From Candidatus Woesearchaeota archaeon (GTDB taxonomy: Archaea > Nanobdellota > Nanobdellia > Woesearchaeales > JACJVW01): 64,000 nucleotides of DNA. Positions 8,015-15,405 of the stretch are shown here, in pieces. The notes under the pieces are model-generated. The model searched no databases. It was not told where the DNA came from and saw only the letters and a list, made by a program, of their open reading frames with translations. Location: positions 1 through 64,000 of the forward strand of contig JACJVW010000003.1 in assembly GCA_020637435.1 (NCBI GenBank), given 5' to 3'. Each line of letters opens with the position of its first letter. Position 1 is the first letter of the stretch. Position numbers and translations under genes: made by a program.

Positions 8015-8681
8015 TCCCAAAAGACTTGAGTTCTCCATCATGGGTTATGGTCACGTTGAAATTATCTATCTCTTTTAGGTAGGGACTGAGCAAACGTTCG
8101 CGAAGAACATCGGTGCCCTGTGTCAAGACATTGCAGGAAGGATGTACCAACAGGCGTAAACCTTTCCATTTTCCATCAAGGAAGCATTTGAATGTCTCTT
8201 CCATAGCACCTTCACGGATGGTGACCGCTGGGTGTTCGTGACCGATGATGACAGTGTCTACTTCATTTGGCATCTGTCGTATGATGTGGCCGTGCGTGAC
8301 ACCTATGGAGCCGAATACATACGTATCAAGCATACGCATATTGAGATCCTCTAATATCGGGCCAAGGATCATGTCATGATTGCCTTTGATGATGATGAGT
8401 TCGTGTTTGCGGGCCAGAAAACGAAGAAGTTTCTTGACTTCTTCAGATTCCTTGAAGAGGATGCCGCCGATGTGATGCTTGATGTCACCGTTGAGTATTA
8501 TCTTTTTTGGACATACCTTTAGCAACATTTGTTCTAAGCGCTTAATGGTCTTCTCGAATTGATTCTGCGGCACATGGATACCTGTCTGACGAAGCACCGC
8601 TTCGTAGCCCAGGTGAATATCACCTATGATCAGAGTATTATCTATCACCCATCCAAGGTCTTGCATGCGTATATCTGGCAT
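7983..8681 (-). CDS. SbcD/Mre11-related archaeal metallophosphoesterase
   Basis: A 232-residue calcineurin-like phosphoesterase with all metal ligands: GDIHLGYE (Asp21, His23), NGDIKHH, KGNHDM, THGH and IGHEHP. The sequence fits the archaeal family described as SbcD-related (TIGR00024), which has a stand-alone phosphoesterase core without the Mre11 capping and DNA-binding parts. These proteins are often found near helicases; here the neighbours are RFC-L and TBP. It is transcribed divergently from TBP. The activity (phosphodiesterase against nucleic acid or nucleotide) is inferred only from the family. Confidence 0.88.
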   Translation of the reverse strand: MPDIRMQDLGWVIDNTLIIGDIHLGYEAVLRQTGIHVPQNQFEKTIKRLEQMLLKVCPKKIILNGDIKHHIGGILFKESEEVKKLLRFLARKHELIIIKGNHDMILGPILEDLNMRMLDTYVFGSIGVTHGHIIRQMPNEVDTVIIGHEHPAVTIREGAMEETFKCFLDGKWKGLRLLVHPSCNVLTQGTDVLRERLLSPYLKEIDNFNVTITHDGELKSFGTIRDLRRYSG

Positions 8682-8780
8682 AGAGGTCCATAATCTCGTC
8701 TTTCATATAAGAATTTTGGCTACCAGAGGTAGATTTTTGGCTATTTATAAAGAAACATTTAAAAAGGTCAAAGTATTCTT

Positions 8781-8820
8781 CTTTATAAATCCTTAAAAAG
8801 GGTTTATAATCTTGGGGGTA
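8781..8820 (+). promoter_or_regulatory. Promoter and ribosome-binding site of tbp
   Basis: TATA-like CTTTATAAAT at 8781-8790 predicts initiation near 8810; a second TTTATAAT stands at 8803-8810. A GGGGG tract at 8814-8818 precedes the ATG at 8826 with suitable spacing. Confidence 0.6.
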
Positions 8821-8825
8821 TTAAC

Positions 8826-9380
8826 ATGGCAAAAACCACTGTTGTCAACATGGTAATTTCTACCGCTCTAGAAGAGCACATCAATCTGGATAAGTTAGCT
8901 TCTACGCTTCCGAACACTGAGTATAATCCTGAGCAGTTTCCAGGACTGATTATGAGAATCAAGGATCCTAAAACCTCAGCCCTTATCTTCACCAGTGGAC
9001 GAGTCGTCTGCACAGGAGCAAAGAATATGGCTGATGCTGAGCGTTCAGTACAGAACATCATCGAATCGCTCAAAAAGATAAAGGTCCATATCAAGATCAA
9101 ACCTATACTACATGTACAGAATATGGTCGCGGCAGGTTCACTAGGTTATGACCTGAATCTGAACAAACTTGCTATAACACTGAACAACGTTGAATACGAA
9201 CCTGAACAGTTCCCGGGTCTTGTGTACAAGATCAAATCACCTAAGACCAGTTTCCTACTGTTCGGCAATGGTAAGATCGTTGTTACCGGTATCAAGAATG
9301 ATGCGGATTTGGTTAAGTCTGTAGAGGTTCTTGAAGAGACTCTTGGAAAAGTCATGGACACCGGCAAGAAGAAAAAATAA
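8826..9380 (+). CDS. tbp: TATA-box-binding protein
   Basis: A 184-residue two-repeat saddle protein that binds TATA boxes and recruits TFB and RNA polymerase. The two halves are clearly duplicated: NTEYNPEQFPGLIMRIK in the first and NVEYEPEQFPGLVYKIK in the second, followed by KTSALIFTSGRVVCTGAKN and KTSFLLFGNGKIVVTGIKN. The four DNA-intercalating Phe positions are represented, with Leu/Ile at some. The acidic C-terminal tail common in other archaeal TBPs is absent; it ends in a lysine run. A T-rich run (9381-9391) just after the stop is a probable transcription terminator. Confidence 0.97.
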   Translation: MAKTTVVNMVISTALEEHINLDKLASTLPNTEYNPEQFPGLIMRIKDPKTSALIFTSGRVVCTGAKNMADAERSVQNIIESLKKIKVHIKIKPILHVQNMVAAGSLGYDLNLNKLAITLNNVEYEPEQFPGLVYKIKSPKTSFLLFGNGKIVVTGIKNDADLVKSVEVLEETLGKVMDTGKKKK

Positions 9381-9436
9381 TTTTTTTATTTACCCTCTTT
9401 CTGTAATCGTTAAGAAGAAGGAAAAAAAATGGACAT

Positions 9437-9538
9437 TTAGTCCATTAAGCCTTCATCGTCGGAATCGTCACCAAAAGAAAGTTCCGCAAAGTCTTCGCCG
9501 ATTTCAGCTGAATATTCGAGTGACTCGTCGTCATACAT
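9437..9538 (-). CDS. Small acidic protein, 33 residues
   Basis: A short frame starting at ATG 9538. About 14 of 33 residues are Asp or Glu and there is no Lys or Arg; the C-terminus reads FGDDSDDEGLMD. The RNA start could come from a TATA-like TTTTATAG near 9587-9594, and an AGGGGT sequence lies about 15 bases before the ATG. Its bias in composition and clean start argue for a real gene in the otherwise empty 9381-9695 interval. I do not recognise a family; such acidic peptides sometimes bind basic partners, but that is a guess. Confidence 0.5.
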   Translation of the reverse strand: MYDDESLEYSAEIGEDFAELSFGDDSDDEGLMD

Positions 9539-9695
9539 TATTTACACAAAACCCCTTCTACTGTGTTTAGGGAATCCATGAAGACACTTCTATAAAAACA
9601 TTTCGCTACATTAGCAGTGTTTTTGCATAGAAAAAAAATGTAGGTGCTACTACTTTTAATACTTTGAAATAAAGAATAATAGAGGAATAAAAAAT

Positions 9696-10277
9696 TTAAT
9701 ACTGCCTTCGCAGCATGCTTGCTTTCTTTGAAGGACGAACCTTTTCAGCTCCTTTGCCTTTGTTCATAAGGCCTCGGGACTTTCGACCAGCTGTTGTCTT
9801 TCCTCTAAAAGCACGTCCTTTGTGCTTGTCTTGGGTGATCCAGCTTAGGTTCTTGTCTTTCTTAATAGCAGGATGGGCACGGTCAACAAGGATGACTTCA
9901 TACCATGCATGCTTTCCGTCTTTCGCAAGGTAGTAGCTTCCAAGTGCCTCGCAGTTAGGGAACGCTTTGCTAGCGCGCTCTTCAGCTACCTGCTGATAGT
10001 TCTTGTCAAGGACCATCTTCTGTCTGGAATGTTTCGGACGTCGTCCTCCCATCTCATCAGGTCGCATATGTCCGCCTCGCATGACACGCTGACGTACGAC
10101 GACGATTCCCTGCTTGGCTTTGTAGCCGATAGAACGTGCACGGTCAAGCCTCGTCGGTTTTGCGATCCTTGTGGTGACCGGTTCTCTTCGCCATTCAATA
10201 AGATGCTCTTTCCAGGAGTCTCCGAGATTTTTCTTCGGAGCTTTCCATAGGTCTTTTAGATATTTGTATAAGCTCAT
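9696..10277 (-). CDS. rpl15e: Ribosomal protein L15e
   Basis: A 193-residue, strongly basic large-subunit protein found in archaea and eukaryotes. Recognisable blocks are the N-terminal MSLYKYLKDLWK, RLDRARSIGYKAKQG, the MRGGHMRPDEMGGRRPKHS loop that threads rRNA, and the arginine/lysine-rich tail ending in SKKASMLRRQY. Its length matches the family. It is monocistronic, with a TATA box at 10373-10383 and a 5' untranslated stretch of about 75 bases that can fold (10314-10351), then GGAGG before the start codon. Confidence 0.96.
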   Translation of the reverse strand: MSLYKYLKDLWKAPKKNLGDSWKEHLIEWRREPVTTRIAKPTRLDRARSIGYKAKQGIVVVRQRVMRGGHMRPDEMGGRRPKHSRQKMVLDKNYQQVAEERASKAFPNCEALGSYYLAKDGKHAWYEVILVDRAHPAIKKDKNLSWITQDKHKGRAFRGKTTAGRKSRGLMNKGKGAEKVRPSKKASMLRRQY

Positions 10278-10611
10278 TATATAGCCTCCATATTTTAGTC
10301 TGCTTTGCAGTCAATACCTATTCAGGAAAGCCATTTCCCACATCCAGGTATCAGTCTGGTGGATTTCTGAGGCATTTATAAAGCTTCCTGTGAAGTTTCT
10401 ATAGACTCGGGCTAGATTCCAGTCGGGATGTGCTTGTTAATCACTCCGGAGTAACTTAATTCATACCAACTCCTGCCAGTCCCAACTTTCCCTAAAATAA
10501 AGGAGTTCGTGGTTCTCCTTCGAAAAACCGGTTCTCCCTAATCAAAACCTTTAAATAGTGGCTATAGTCCTTGAAATCGTATATGTCATGCTCATTGGGA
10601 GGCTGTGTAAT
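10278..10611. promoter_or_regulatory. Divergent promoter region of L15e and SepF, with a folded L15e leader
   Basis: No gene is visible here. The L15e TATA box (TTTATAAATG on the minus strand) is at about 10373-10383. In the L15e leader, ATACCT (10314-10319 on the plus strand) pairs with AGGTAT (10346-10351) around an inner stem GGAAA/TTTCC (10325-10329, 10334-10338). The asymmetric internal loop between the two stems contains G and A on both strands and could be a kink-turn, so autoregulation is possible. For SepF, CTTTAAATAG at about 10549-10558 is the likely TATA box and GGGAGG at about 10597 the ribosome-binding site. Confidence 0.5.
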
Positions 10612-11025
10612 ATGAGAAAATTCCTATCAAAAATCAGATCGGCTATCAATCCGCCGGAAGAGACTGACCAGGAAGATGGTTATGTCGAGATTGAGGGTGA
10701 ATCAGAAAGCCCTCAGAAGAAGATTGTAGTCAGACCTTTCACACTTAAAGAGTTCGAAGATATCAAAGATATTCTGGAAACCCTGCGGAAAGGGAATACC
10801 ATTTGTCTGGTCAACATCAAACCGCTCAAAGACAAGGACTTGCTTGAGCTTAAACAGGCTATCAATAAACTGAAGAAGACCTGTGACGCTCATGATGGCG
10901 AGATAGCCGGCTTTGGTGAAGAATGGATCGTTGTGACTCCATCATTCGCGACAATCTACAAGAGCAAGGCTATGCCTACTGTGGATGACGATGATGAAGA
11001 ACGCTCCAATCTACAGACCTATTGA
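10612..11025 (+). CDS. sepF: Cell division protein SepF
   Basis: A 137-residue FtsZ membrane anchor. The N-terminal MRKFLSKIRSAI can form the amphipathic membrane helix, followed by an acidic linker to about residue 40. The SepF core follows: VRPFTLKEFEDIKDIL, then GNTICLVNIKPL and GEIAGFGEEWIVVTPS, the pattern of the dimeric beta-sandwich that binds the FtsZ tail. The ATG at 10612 has a GGGAGG ribosome-binding site. FtsZ is encoded 42 kb away in the same window, so the archaeal FtsZ-SepF system is complete here. Confidence 0.92.
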   Translation: MRKFLSKIRSAINPPEETDQEDGYVEIEGESESPQKKIVVRPFTLKEFEDIKDILETLRKGNTICLVNIKPLKDKDLLELKQAINKLKKTCDAHDGEIAGFGEEWIVVTPSFATIYKSKAMPTVDDDDEERSNLQTY

Positions 11026-11077
11026 TTCTTTTTATTAAGATACTTTTTTAAATTGGTCGTTGTTTGATTCTTCTCAC

Positions 11078-11172
11078 GGGTCCATAGCTTAGCCTGGTAT
11101 AGCATTCGGCTCTTAATTGGGCTTTTCCAAGCTGAAACCGAAAGGTCGGGGGTTCGAATCCCTCTGGACCCA
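11078..11172 (+). tRNA. tRNA-Lys(CTT) with an anticodon-loop intron
   Basis: Acceptor strands GGGTCCA (11078-11084) and TGGACCC pair fully and the discriminator is A11172; CCA is not encoded. D-arm, anticodon stem TTCGG/CCGAA and T-arm GGGGG-TTCGAAT-CCCTC are all formed. The loop reads CTCTTA with anticodon CTT at 11112-11114. An intron of 21 bases (about 11116-11136) interrupts the loop after position 37; its inner stem TTGG/CCAA is clear but the central BHB helix is weak, so the boundaries could shift by a base or two. A TATA box lies at about 11043-11055. Confidence 0.93.
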
Positions 11173-11487
11173 TACCTCTTCTTTAAGTCTATCTGTCTGA
11201 ACCCCGGGGTTCGAATTGTTGTGAACGAAGTGAACAACATAGACATGAGCTTGCTCATGGCGTTCCCTCTGGACCCATACCTCTTCTTTAAGTCTATCTT
11301 TCTGAACCTTGGGGTTCGAATTGTTGTGAACGAAGTGAACAACATAGACATGAGCTTGCTCATGGCGTTCCCTCTGGACCCATATATCTTCTTTAAGTCT
11401 ATCTGTCTGAACTTTGGGGTTCGAATTGTTGTGAACGAAGTGAACAACATAGACATGAGCTTGCTCATGGCGTTCCCTCTTGGTCCA
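11173..11487 (+). repeat. Three tandem 105-bp units made of a tRNA-Lys 3' end with a structured T-loop insert
   Basis: The units are 11173-11277, 11278-11382 and 11383-11487. Each has a T-rich spacer, a palindrome-like stretch centred on the T-stem (GAACCCCGGGGTTC in unit 1), the T-loop sequence TTCGAAT, a 47-base insert, then the tRNA-Lys 3' strand CCCTC-TGGACCCA. In the last unit the final bases have drifted to CTCTTGGTCCA. The insert has two hairpins: GTTGT/ACAAC and CATGAGC-TT-GCTCATG. Nothing in the units resembles a complete tRNA. The same insert family follows tRNA-Leu and tRNA-Pro(GGG). The rest of the interval to 11698 holds an isolated hairpin (AGTCTTC/GAAGACT near 11540) and the promoter of the next gene. 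Confidence 0.9.
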
Positions 11488-11698
11488 TATACCCTTATTT
11501 TTCTTAATTGTGTCGATAGAAATTATGCCTTAATAAGGAGTCTTCCATATGCATGAAGACTACTACTGCGACCCCCCTGGGAGCATATCCCTACTTCCAG
11601 AGCAATAACTTTTTAAAGTATAAAATTCCTACTTATCGGAGAGTAGCAACACTCATTCTAAAAGAGGTGCTGAGTACAGCATAGAGAGGTACAAACAA

Positions 11699-12592
11699 AT
11701 GAAAAAAAGTTTAGTGATTATTGGATTACTATTTATGAGCCTGTTCGTATACGCGGAGGGCCAGACACATGTTTATGTAGAAGGATATGTTATGGATGAC
11801 TTGGGTAACAAGTACGGCAATATGGATGTTCATGCATACATGGACGAGGGAGATGGAGTTTTTTCCTCTTCTGATCGATTGTATGATACTGTAGTCTCAG
11901 AGCTTTCGAACGGTATACACAACGGCTATTACTGGTTGAATATACCTGCATCTGACTTTGAAGTCGGTGCTACTATGTTCATCGTCTATCAAAATGTAAG
12001 CCATGAAGCTATCGTTACTCTTGCTGACCTTAAAGCCATGAACTATAAGAAGGATCTTAAGATTGTTGAGAAGAACTTAGAAGTTGAGGGTGTGGAAGCA
12101 GAGACTGAAGATTCTATGGAAGAGACATCTGTGGATGAAGTGACTGAAGAGGAGACTGAGGATACTATGGAAAATACTGCTGATGTAGAAGTAGCTGAAG
12201 AAGAGACTGAGGATTCTATGGAAGAGACTTCTGAGGAAGAAGTAGCTGAAGAAGAGACTGAGGACTCTATGGAAGAGACTTCTGATGTAGAAGTAGCTGA
12301 AGAAGAGACTGAGGACTCTATGGAAGAGACTTCTGATGTAGAAGTAGCTGAAGAAGAAACTGAGGACTCTATGGAGGACACTGTTGAAGAAGAGGCTGTA
12401 CCAGAAGAAGAAACTTCTGAAGATGAGTCTGATGCGGAGAAAGACGAAGGTATGCAAGTCACTATGCCAAGCATCGGCGGCAATATGTCACTATTCGTCG
12501 GAGCAGGTGTCGTCATCATCCTTTTGCTCATCCTGGCTTGGATCTTCAGTTCAAGGTCCAGAGGCAGGAAACCGGACTACGTTGTCCGATAA
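11699..12592 (+). CDS. Secreted surface protein with acidic tandem repeats and a C-terminal membrane anchor
   Basis: 297 residues. Residues 1-20 are a Sec signal peptide (MKKSLVIIGLLFMSLFVYA). Residues 21-130 form a beta-rich domain (VEGYVMDDLGNKYGNMDVHAY) like transthyretin-type or carboxypeptidase-regulatory modules. Residues 135-240 hold at least five copies of an acidic repeat of about 17-19 residues around EETEDSMEETSDVEVAE. A membrane helix (about 263-282) and a short basic tail end the protein, so it should be anchored with the repeat domain outside. A TATA-like TTTAAAGTATAAAA precedes it. The repeats are nearly identical in DNA, a sign of recent expansion. Confidence 0.8.
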   Translation: MKKSLVIIGLLFMSLFVYAEGQTHVYVEGYVMDDLGNKYGNMDVHAYMDEGDGVFSSSDRLYDTVVSELSNGIHNGYYWLNIPASDFEVGATMFIVYQNVSHEAIVTLADLKAMNYKKDLKIVEKNLEVEGVEAETEDSMEETSVDEVTEEETEDTMENTADVEVAEEETEDSMEETSEEEVAEEETEDSMEETSDVEVAEEETEDSMEETSDVEVAEEETEDSMEDTVEEEAVPEEETSEDESDAEKDEGMQVTMPSIGGNMSLFVGAGVVIILLLILAWIFSSRSRGRKPDYVVR

Positions 12593-12625
12593 GCTTTTAT
12601 TTTCTTTATTCATTCAACTTTTTCT

Positions 12626-14020
12626 ATGGATATTTTCCTGACTAATACACTTGGCAAGACCAAGCAACGATTCACACCTATCACTCCGGGAAAGGTCAGT
12701 ATATACACCTGTGGTCCTACAGTGTATCATTATGCTCATATAGGAAACCTTCGTTCTTTTGTGTTTGCTGACCTGCTTAAACGCATGTTCATCGCAAATA
12801 ACTACAAGGTAGAGCATGTGATGAATATTACTGATGTAGGTCATCTGACGAGCGATGCGGATGACGGTGAGGACAAGCTTGAGAAGGGGGCTAGGCGTGA
12901 AGGAAAGACTGTCTGGGAAGTGGCTCAATATTATACCGACCATTTTATGGAAGACTTGAGCAGGCTTAACATTATGCTCCCCGACCACATGCCGAAGGCT
13001 ACCGACCACATTGCTGAGATGATAAGTATCATCAAGAACCTAGAGGAGAAAGGATATACGTATATCGCTGAAGGTAATGTCTATTTCGATACGCAGAAAT
13101 ATGCTGAGTATGCTGATTTTGCAGGACTGAAGCTTAATGAGGAAGATGCTCGGTCACGTGTGGATGAGGATGAACATAAGAAGAGTCCCTTCGATTTTGT
13201 CCTTTGGTTCACCCGTTACAAATACAGTTCTCATGAGATGGAATGGGACAGTCCCTGGGGCCGAGGGTTTCCGGGCTGGCATATTGAATGCAGCGCAATG
13301 TCGACAAAATATCTTGGAGATCATTTTGATATCCATACCGGAGGCATTGATCACATTCCTGTGCATCATACGAATGAGATCGCTCAGAGCACTTGTGCGT
13401 TTGGCCATAAATGGGTCAACTACTGGATGCACAACAATTTCCTTGTGCTTGGCGAAGATGAGAAGATATCAAAGTCGAAAGATAATTTTCTTCGCTTGCA
13501 GACATTGATGGACAAAGGCATCTCTGGTCTTGATTATCGGTATTTCCTTCTTGGCGCTCACTACCGTAAACCTCAGACATTCTCATTTGAAGGGCTTGAA
13601 GCAGCAAAGACTAGTCTTCGCAAGCTTGTGCAGAAGTACAAGGATGTTTCCGTCCGTGATGGACGTAATGAAGATGAATTCGATATCTTCTATACGAAAT
13701 TCCTGGAAGCGATGAATGATGACTTGAATACTCCTCAGGCACTGGCAGTGTTCTGGGAGACCGTGCAAGACACCAACATTGATGTTGGGACGAAGAGGTC
13801 GCTGTTTGATGCGTATGATGCTGTGCTTGGCATAGGGCTTAAGGAACAGGCAGAACGAAAAGAGGAAATCCCGGATGATGTCCTTGCGCTTAAATCTGAG
13901 CGGGACAAGGCGCGGGTTTTGAAGAACTGGGCGGAATCTGACCGACTACGAGATGAGATTGTGTCTAAAGGTTTTGAAGTGCTTGACTCTAAGGATGGTA
14001 CTGAAATTAGAAAGGCCTAA
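12626..14020 (+). CDS. cysS: Cysteinyl-tRNA synthetase
   Basis: Class I synthetase of 464 residues that charges tRNA-Cys. The HIGH-like motif AHIGN is at residues 37-41 and the KMSKS-like motif KISKS at about 280. Zinc ligands fit the family: Cys29 in YTCGP, the Cys in HIECSAMS, and His/Glu in the HHTNEIAQ segment. Length and domain order match the bacterial/archaeal enzyme. It follows the surface protein by only 33 bases. Its presence means this organism does not depend only on the SepRS/SepCysS route for Cys-tRNA. Confidence 0.96.
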   Translation: MDIFLTNTLGKTKQRFTPITPGKVSIYTCGPTVYHYAHIGNLRSFVFADLLKRMFIANNYKVEHVMNITDVGHLTSDADDGEDKLEKGARREGKTVWEVAQYYTDHFMEDLSRLNIMLPDHMPKATDHIAEMISIIKNLEEKGYTYIAEGNVYFDTQKYAEYADFAGLKLNEEDARSRVDEDEHKKSPFDFVLWFTRYKYSSHEMEWDSPWGRGFPGWHIECSAMSTKYLGDHFDIHTGGIDHIPVHHTNEIAQSTCAFGHKWVNYWMHNNFLVLGEDEKISKSKDNFLRLQTLMDKGISGLDYRYFLLGAHYRKPQTFSFEGLEAAKTSLRKLVQKYKDVSVRDGRNEDEFDIFYTKFLEAMNDDLNTPQALAVFWETVQDTNIDVGTKRSLFDAYDAVLGIGLKEQAERKEEIPDDVLALKSERDKARVLKNWAESDRLRDEIVSKGFEVLDSKDGTEIRKA

Positions 14021-14105
14021 GTAAATTTAGCTGGTAATGCTATCTTGACAGCACATGGTGCGGTATTTAACAAGTTTTAAATAACAAATTTCAGCGTCAT
14101 ACCCT

Positions 14106-14834
14106 ATGGCTAAGCAGAATGCACATCTTTTTCTGAATAGCGTCGCGTTTGTATTAGGTTTTTCGGTGGTGTTCTCTGCGATGGGAGTATCGCTGCAGAC
14201 TACTCTTTCATCGATCAGTTTTGAACTGCAGGGATTCTTGGCTAAGCTTGGAGGAATCATCATCATCTTCTTTGGTCTTTATCTGCTGAACATTGTCAAG
14301 GTCCCTTTCCTGCAGAAGGAGATCAGGATCTCTGTGCACAAGAAATTTTCATCAGCCTATATCTCATCTTTCGTTTTTGGAGCCGCGTTCGCCATCGGCT
14401 GGTCTCCCTGTGTAGGGGCTATACTCGGAGCAATACTTGCGCTTGCCATAAGCTACCCTGCGCTAGCGTTCTTCCTTATGGTTGCTTATTCGCTTGGCTT
14501 GAGCATCCCTTTTTTGATCGTTGGTTATTTTGCGGATGAAGCGAGAGGTTGGGTGAAAAAATACACCGCTTCGCTTCGCTATGCGAGCAAGGTCTTTGGG
14601 GCTATCCTCATCGTTCTAGGAGTTCTTGTCTTCACTGGCAATCTTGGTGCGATCTCCAGTCTGGAATGCACAGATCAGGGTCTTGGGAAGATCACTCACA
14701 GCCTGCTTGGTAACCAGCCTTTACATCTGGGTATCGCGTTCCTTGCAGGACTGGTCTCGTTCCTAAGCCCTTGCGTCCTGCCGCTGATTCCGGCTTTTCT
14801 GACCTATCTGGCCTCATTGCTAGTCAAACACTAA
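14106..14834 (+). CDS. CcdA/DsbD-like thiol-disulfide membrane transporter, circularly permuted
   Basis: A 242-residue protein with six membrane segments that should carry electrons across the membrane to extracytoplasmic thiol proteins. Both active-site cysteine motifs of the family are present, but in swapped order. The segment that normally starts CcdA (SFLSPCVLPLIPAFLTYL) is the last membrane helix, near residues 217-234, while the second motif, IGWSPCVGAILGAI, is at about 97-110. The N-terminus begins in what is usually the loop after helix 1. There is no upstream frame that could supply a normal helix 1, and a TATA-like TTTTAAATAA stands 25-30 bases before the start. Confidence 0.85.
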   Translation: MAKQNAHLFLNSVAFVLGFSVVFSAMGVSLQTTLSSISFELQGFLAKLGGIIIIFFGLYLLNIVKVPFLQKEIRISVHKKFSSAYISSFVFGAAFAIGWSPCVGAILGAILALAISYPALAFFLMVAYSLGLSIPFLIVGYFADEARGWVKKYTASLRYASKVFGAILIVLGVLVFTGNLGAISSLECTDQGLGKITHSLLGNQPLHLGIAFLAGLVSFLSPCVLPLIPAFLTYLASLLVKH

Positions 14835-14865
14835 TTTTATTAAGGTCAAAGGTCCTACAATTGCT

Positions 14866-15405
14866 ATGAAAAGAGGTCAATCCTCGACCGAATCACTGAT
14901 GGTCTATGGAATAGGGTTGCTAATGATCGTAGCGGTGATAGCTTCCCTATCATTCTTCGGGGTCATCAATCCAGAATCTTTGATTCCTGGAAGCTGCTTA
15001 TTTGACAGTGAACTGGAGTGTATGGACGCGACCATCGAAGGAGGCAATAAGAGTGTGCATCTCGCTTTGGTCAACAATAAAGGAAGAGCTATCGATATTC
15101 TCAATGTGTCATTGGCGTTCGCCATTCCCGATAGCTACAGGTGCAATTCTACGCGTATGATGCTTGATGCTGACGGTACTCTCTCAACCTACACTCTTAC
15201 TGATAGCATAGCAGTCGCTGGTCAATTTACGATGAACAATAGGATTCCAGAGTCTTACGGCTTTAGGATCCAGATCGAATGCGCGGATGCTAACTGGGTG
15301 GTGGATGAGAAAGTGCAAATCAATGTAGAAGTCACTTACCGAAACAGTTATTCTGGACTTATGCACACTGCGCAGGGAACGATCAATGCTCGTGTCGGTC
15401 AGTGA
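14866..15405 (+). CDS. Type IV pilin-like secreted protein
   Basis: 179 residues with an archaeal class III signal: a basic MKRGQ followed by SSTESLMVYGIGLLMIVAVIA, a long hydrophobic helix with Glu at position +5 relative to a likely cut after Gly or Gln. The rest is a beta-rich extracellular domain with several cysteines. This pattern is used by prepilin-peptidase substrates (pilins and adhesins). It starts 31 bases after the CcdA-like gene, which could supply disulfide chemistry for its cysteines. The frame overlaps the convergent radical SAM gene by 7 bases. Confidence 0.78.
   Translation: MKRGQSSTESLMVYGIGLLMIVAVIASLSFFGVINPESLIPGSCLFDSELECMDATIEGGNKSVHLALVNNKGRAIDILNVSLAFAIPDSYRCNSTRMMLDADGTLSTYTLTDSIAVAGQFTMNNRIPESYGFRIQIECADANWVVDEKVQINVEVTYRNSYSGLMHTAQGTINARVGQ

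Noticed and set aside
11019..11468. A minus-strand frame of about 149 codons with three near-identical protein repeats across the tRNA-Lys downstream region.
   Set aside because: It is a translation of the 105-bp tRNA-end repeats (105 is a multiple of three, which keeps the frame open) and includes tRNA sequence, so it is not a gene.
11173..11487. Possible CRISPR array.
   Set aside because: The units are directly adjacent, have no unique spacers, and include the end of a tRNA gene; no cas genes are present in the window.
12043..12531. Serine-rich frames on the minus strand opposite the surface protein.
   Set aside because: They are the reverse image of the acidic repeat (GAA/GAG/GAC codons read backwards give Ser and Phe-rich strings); the plus-strand protein has a signal peptide and an anchor.
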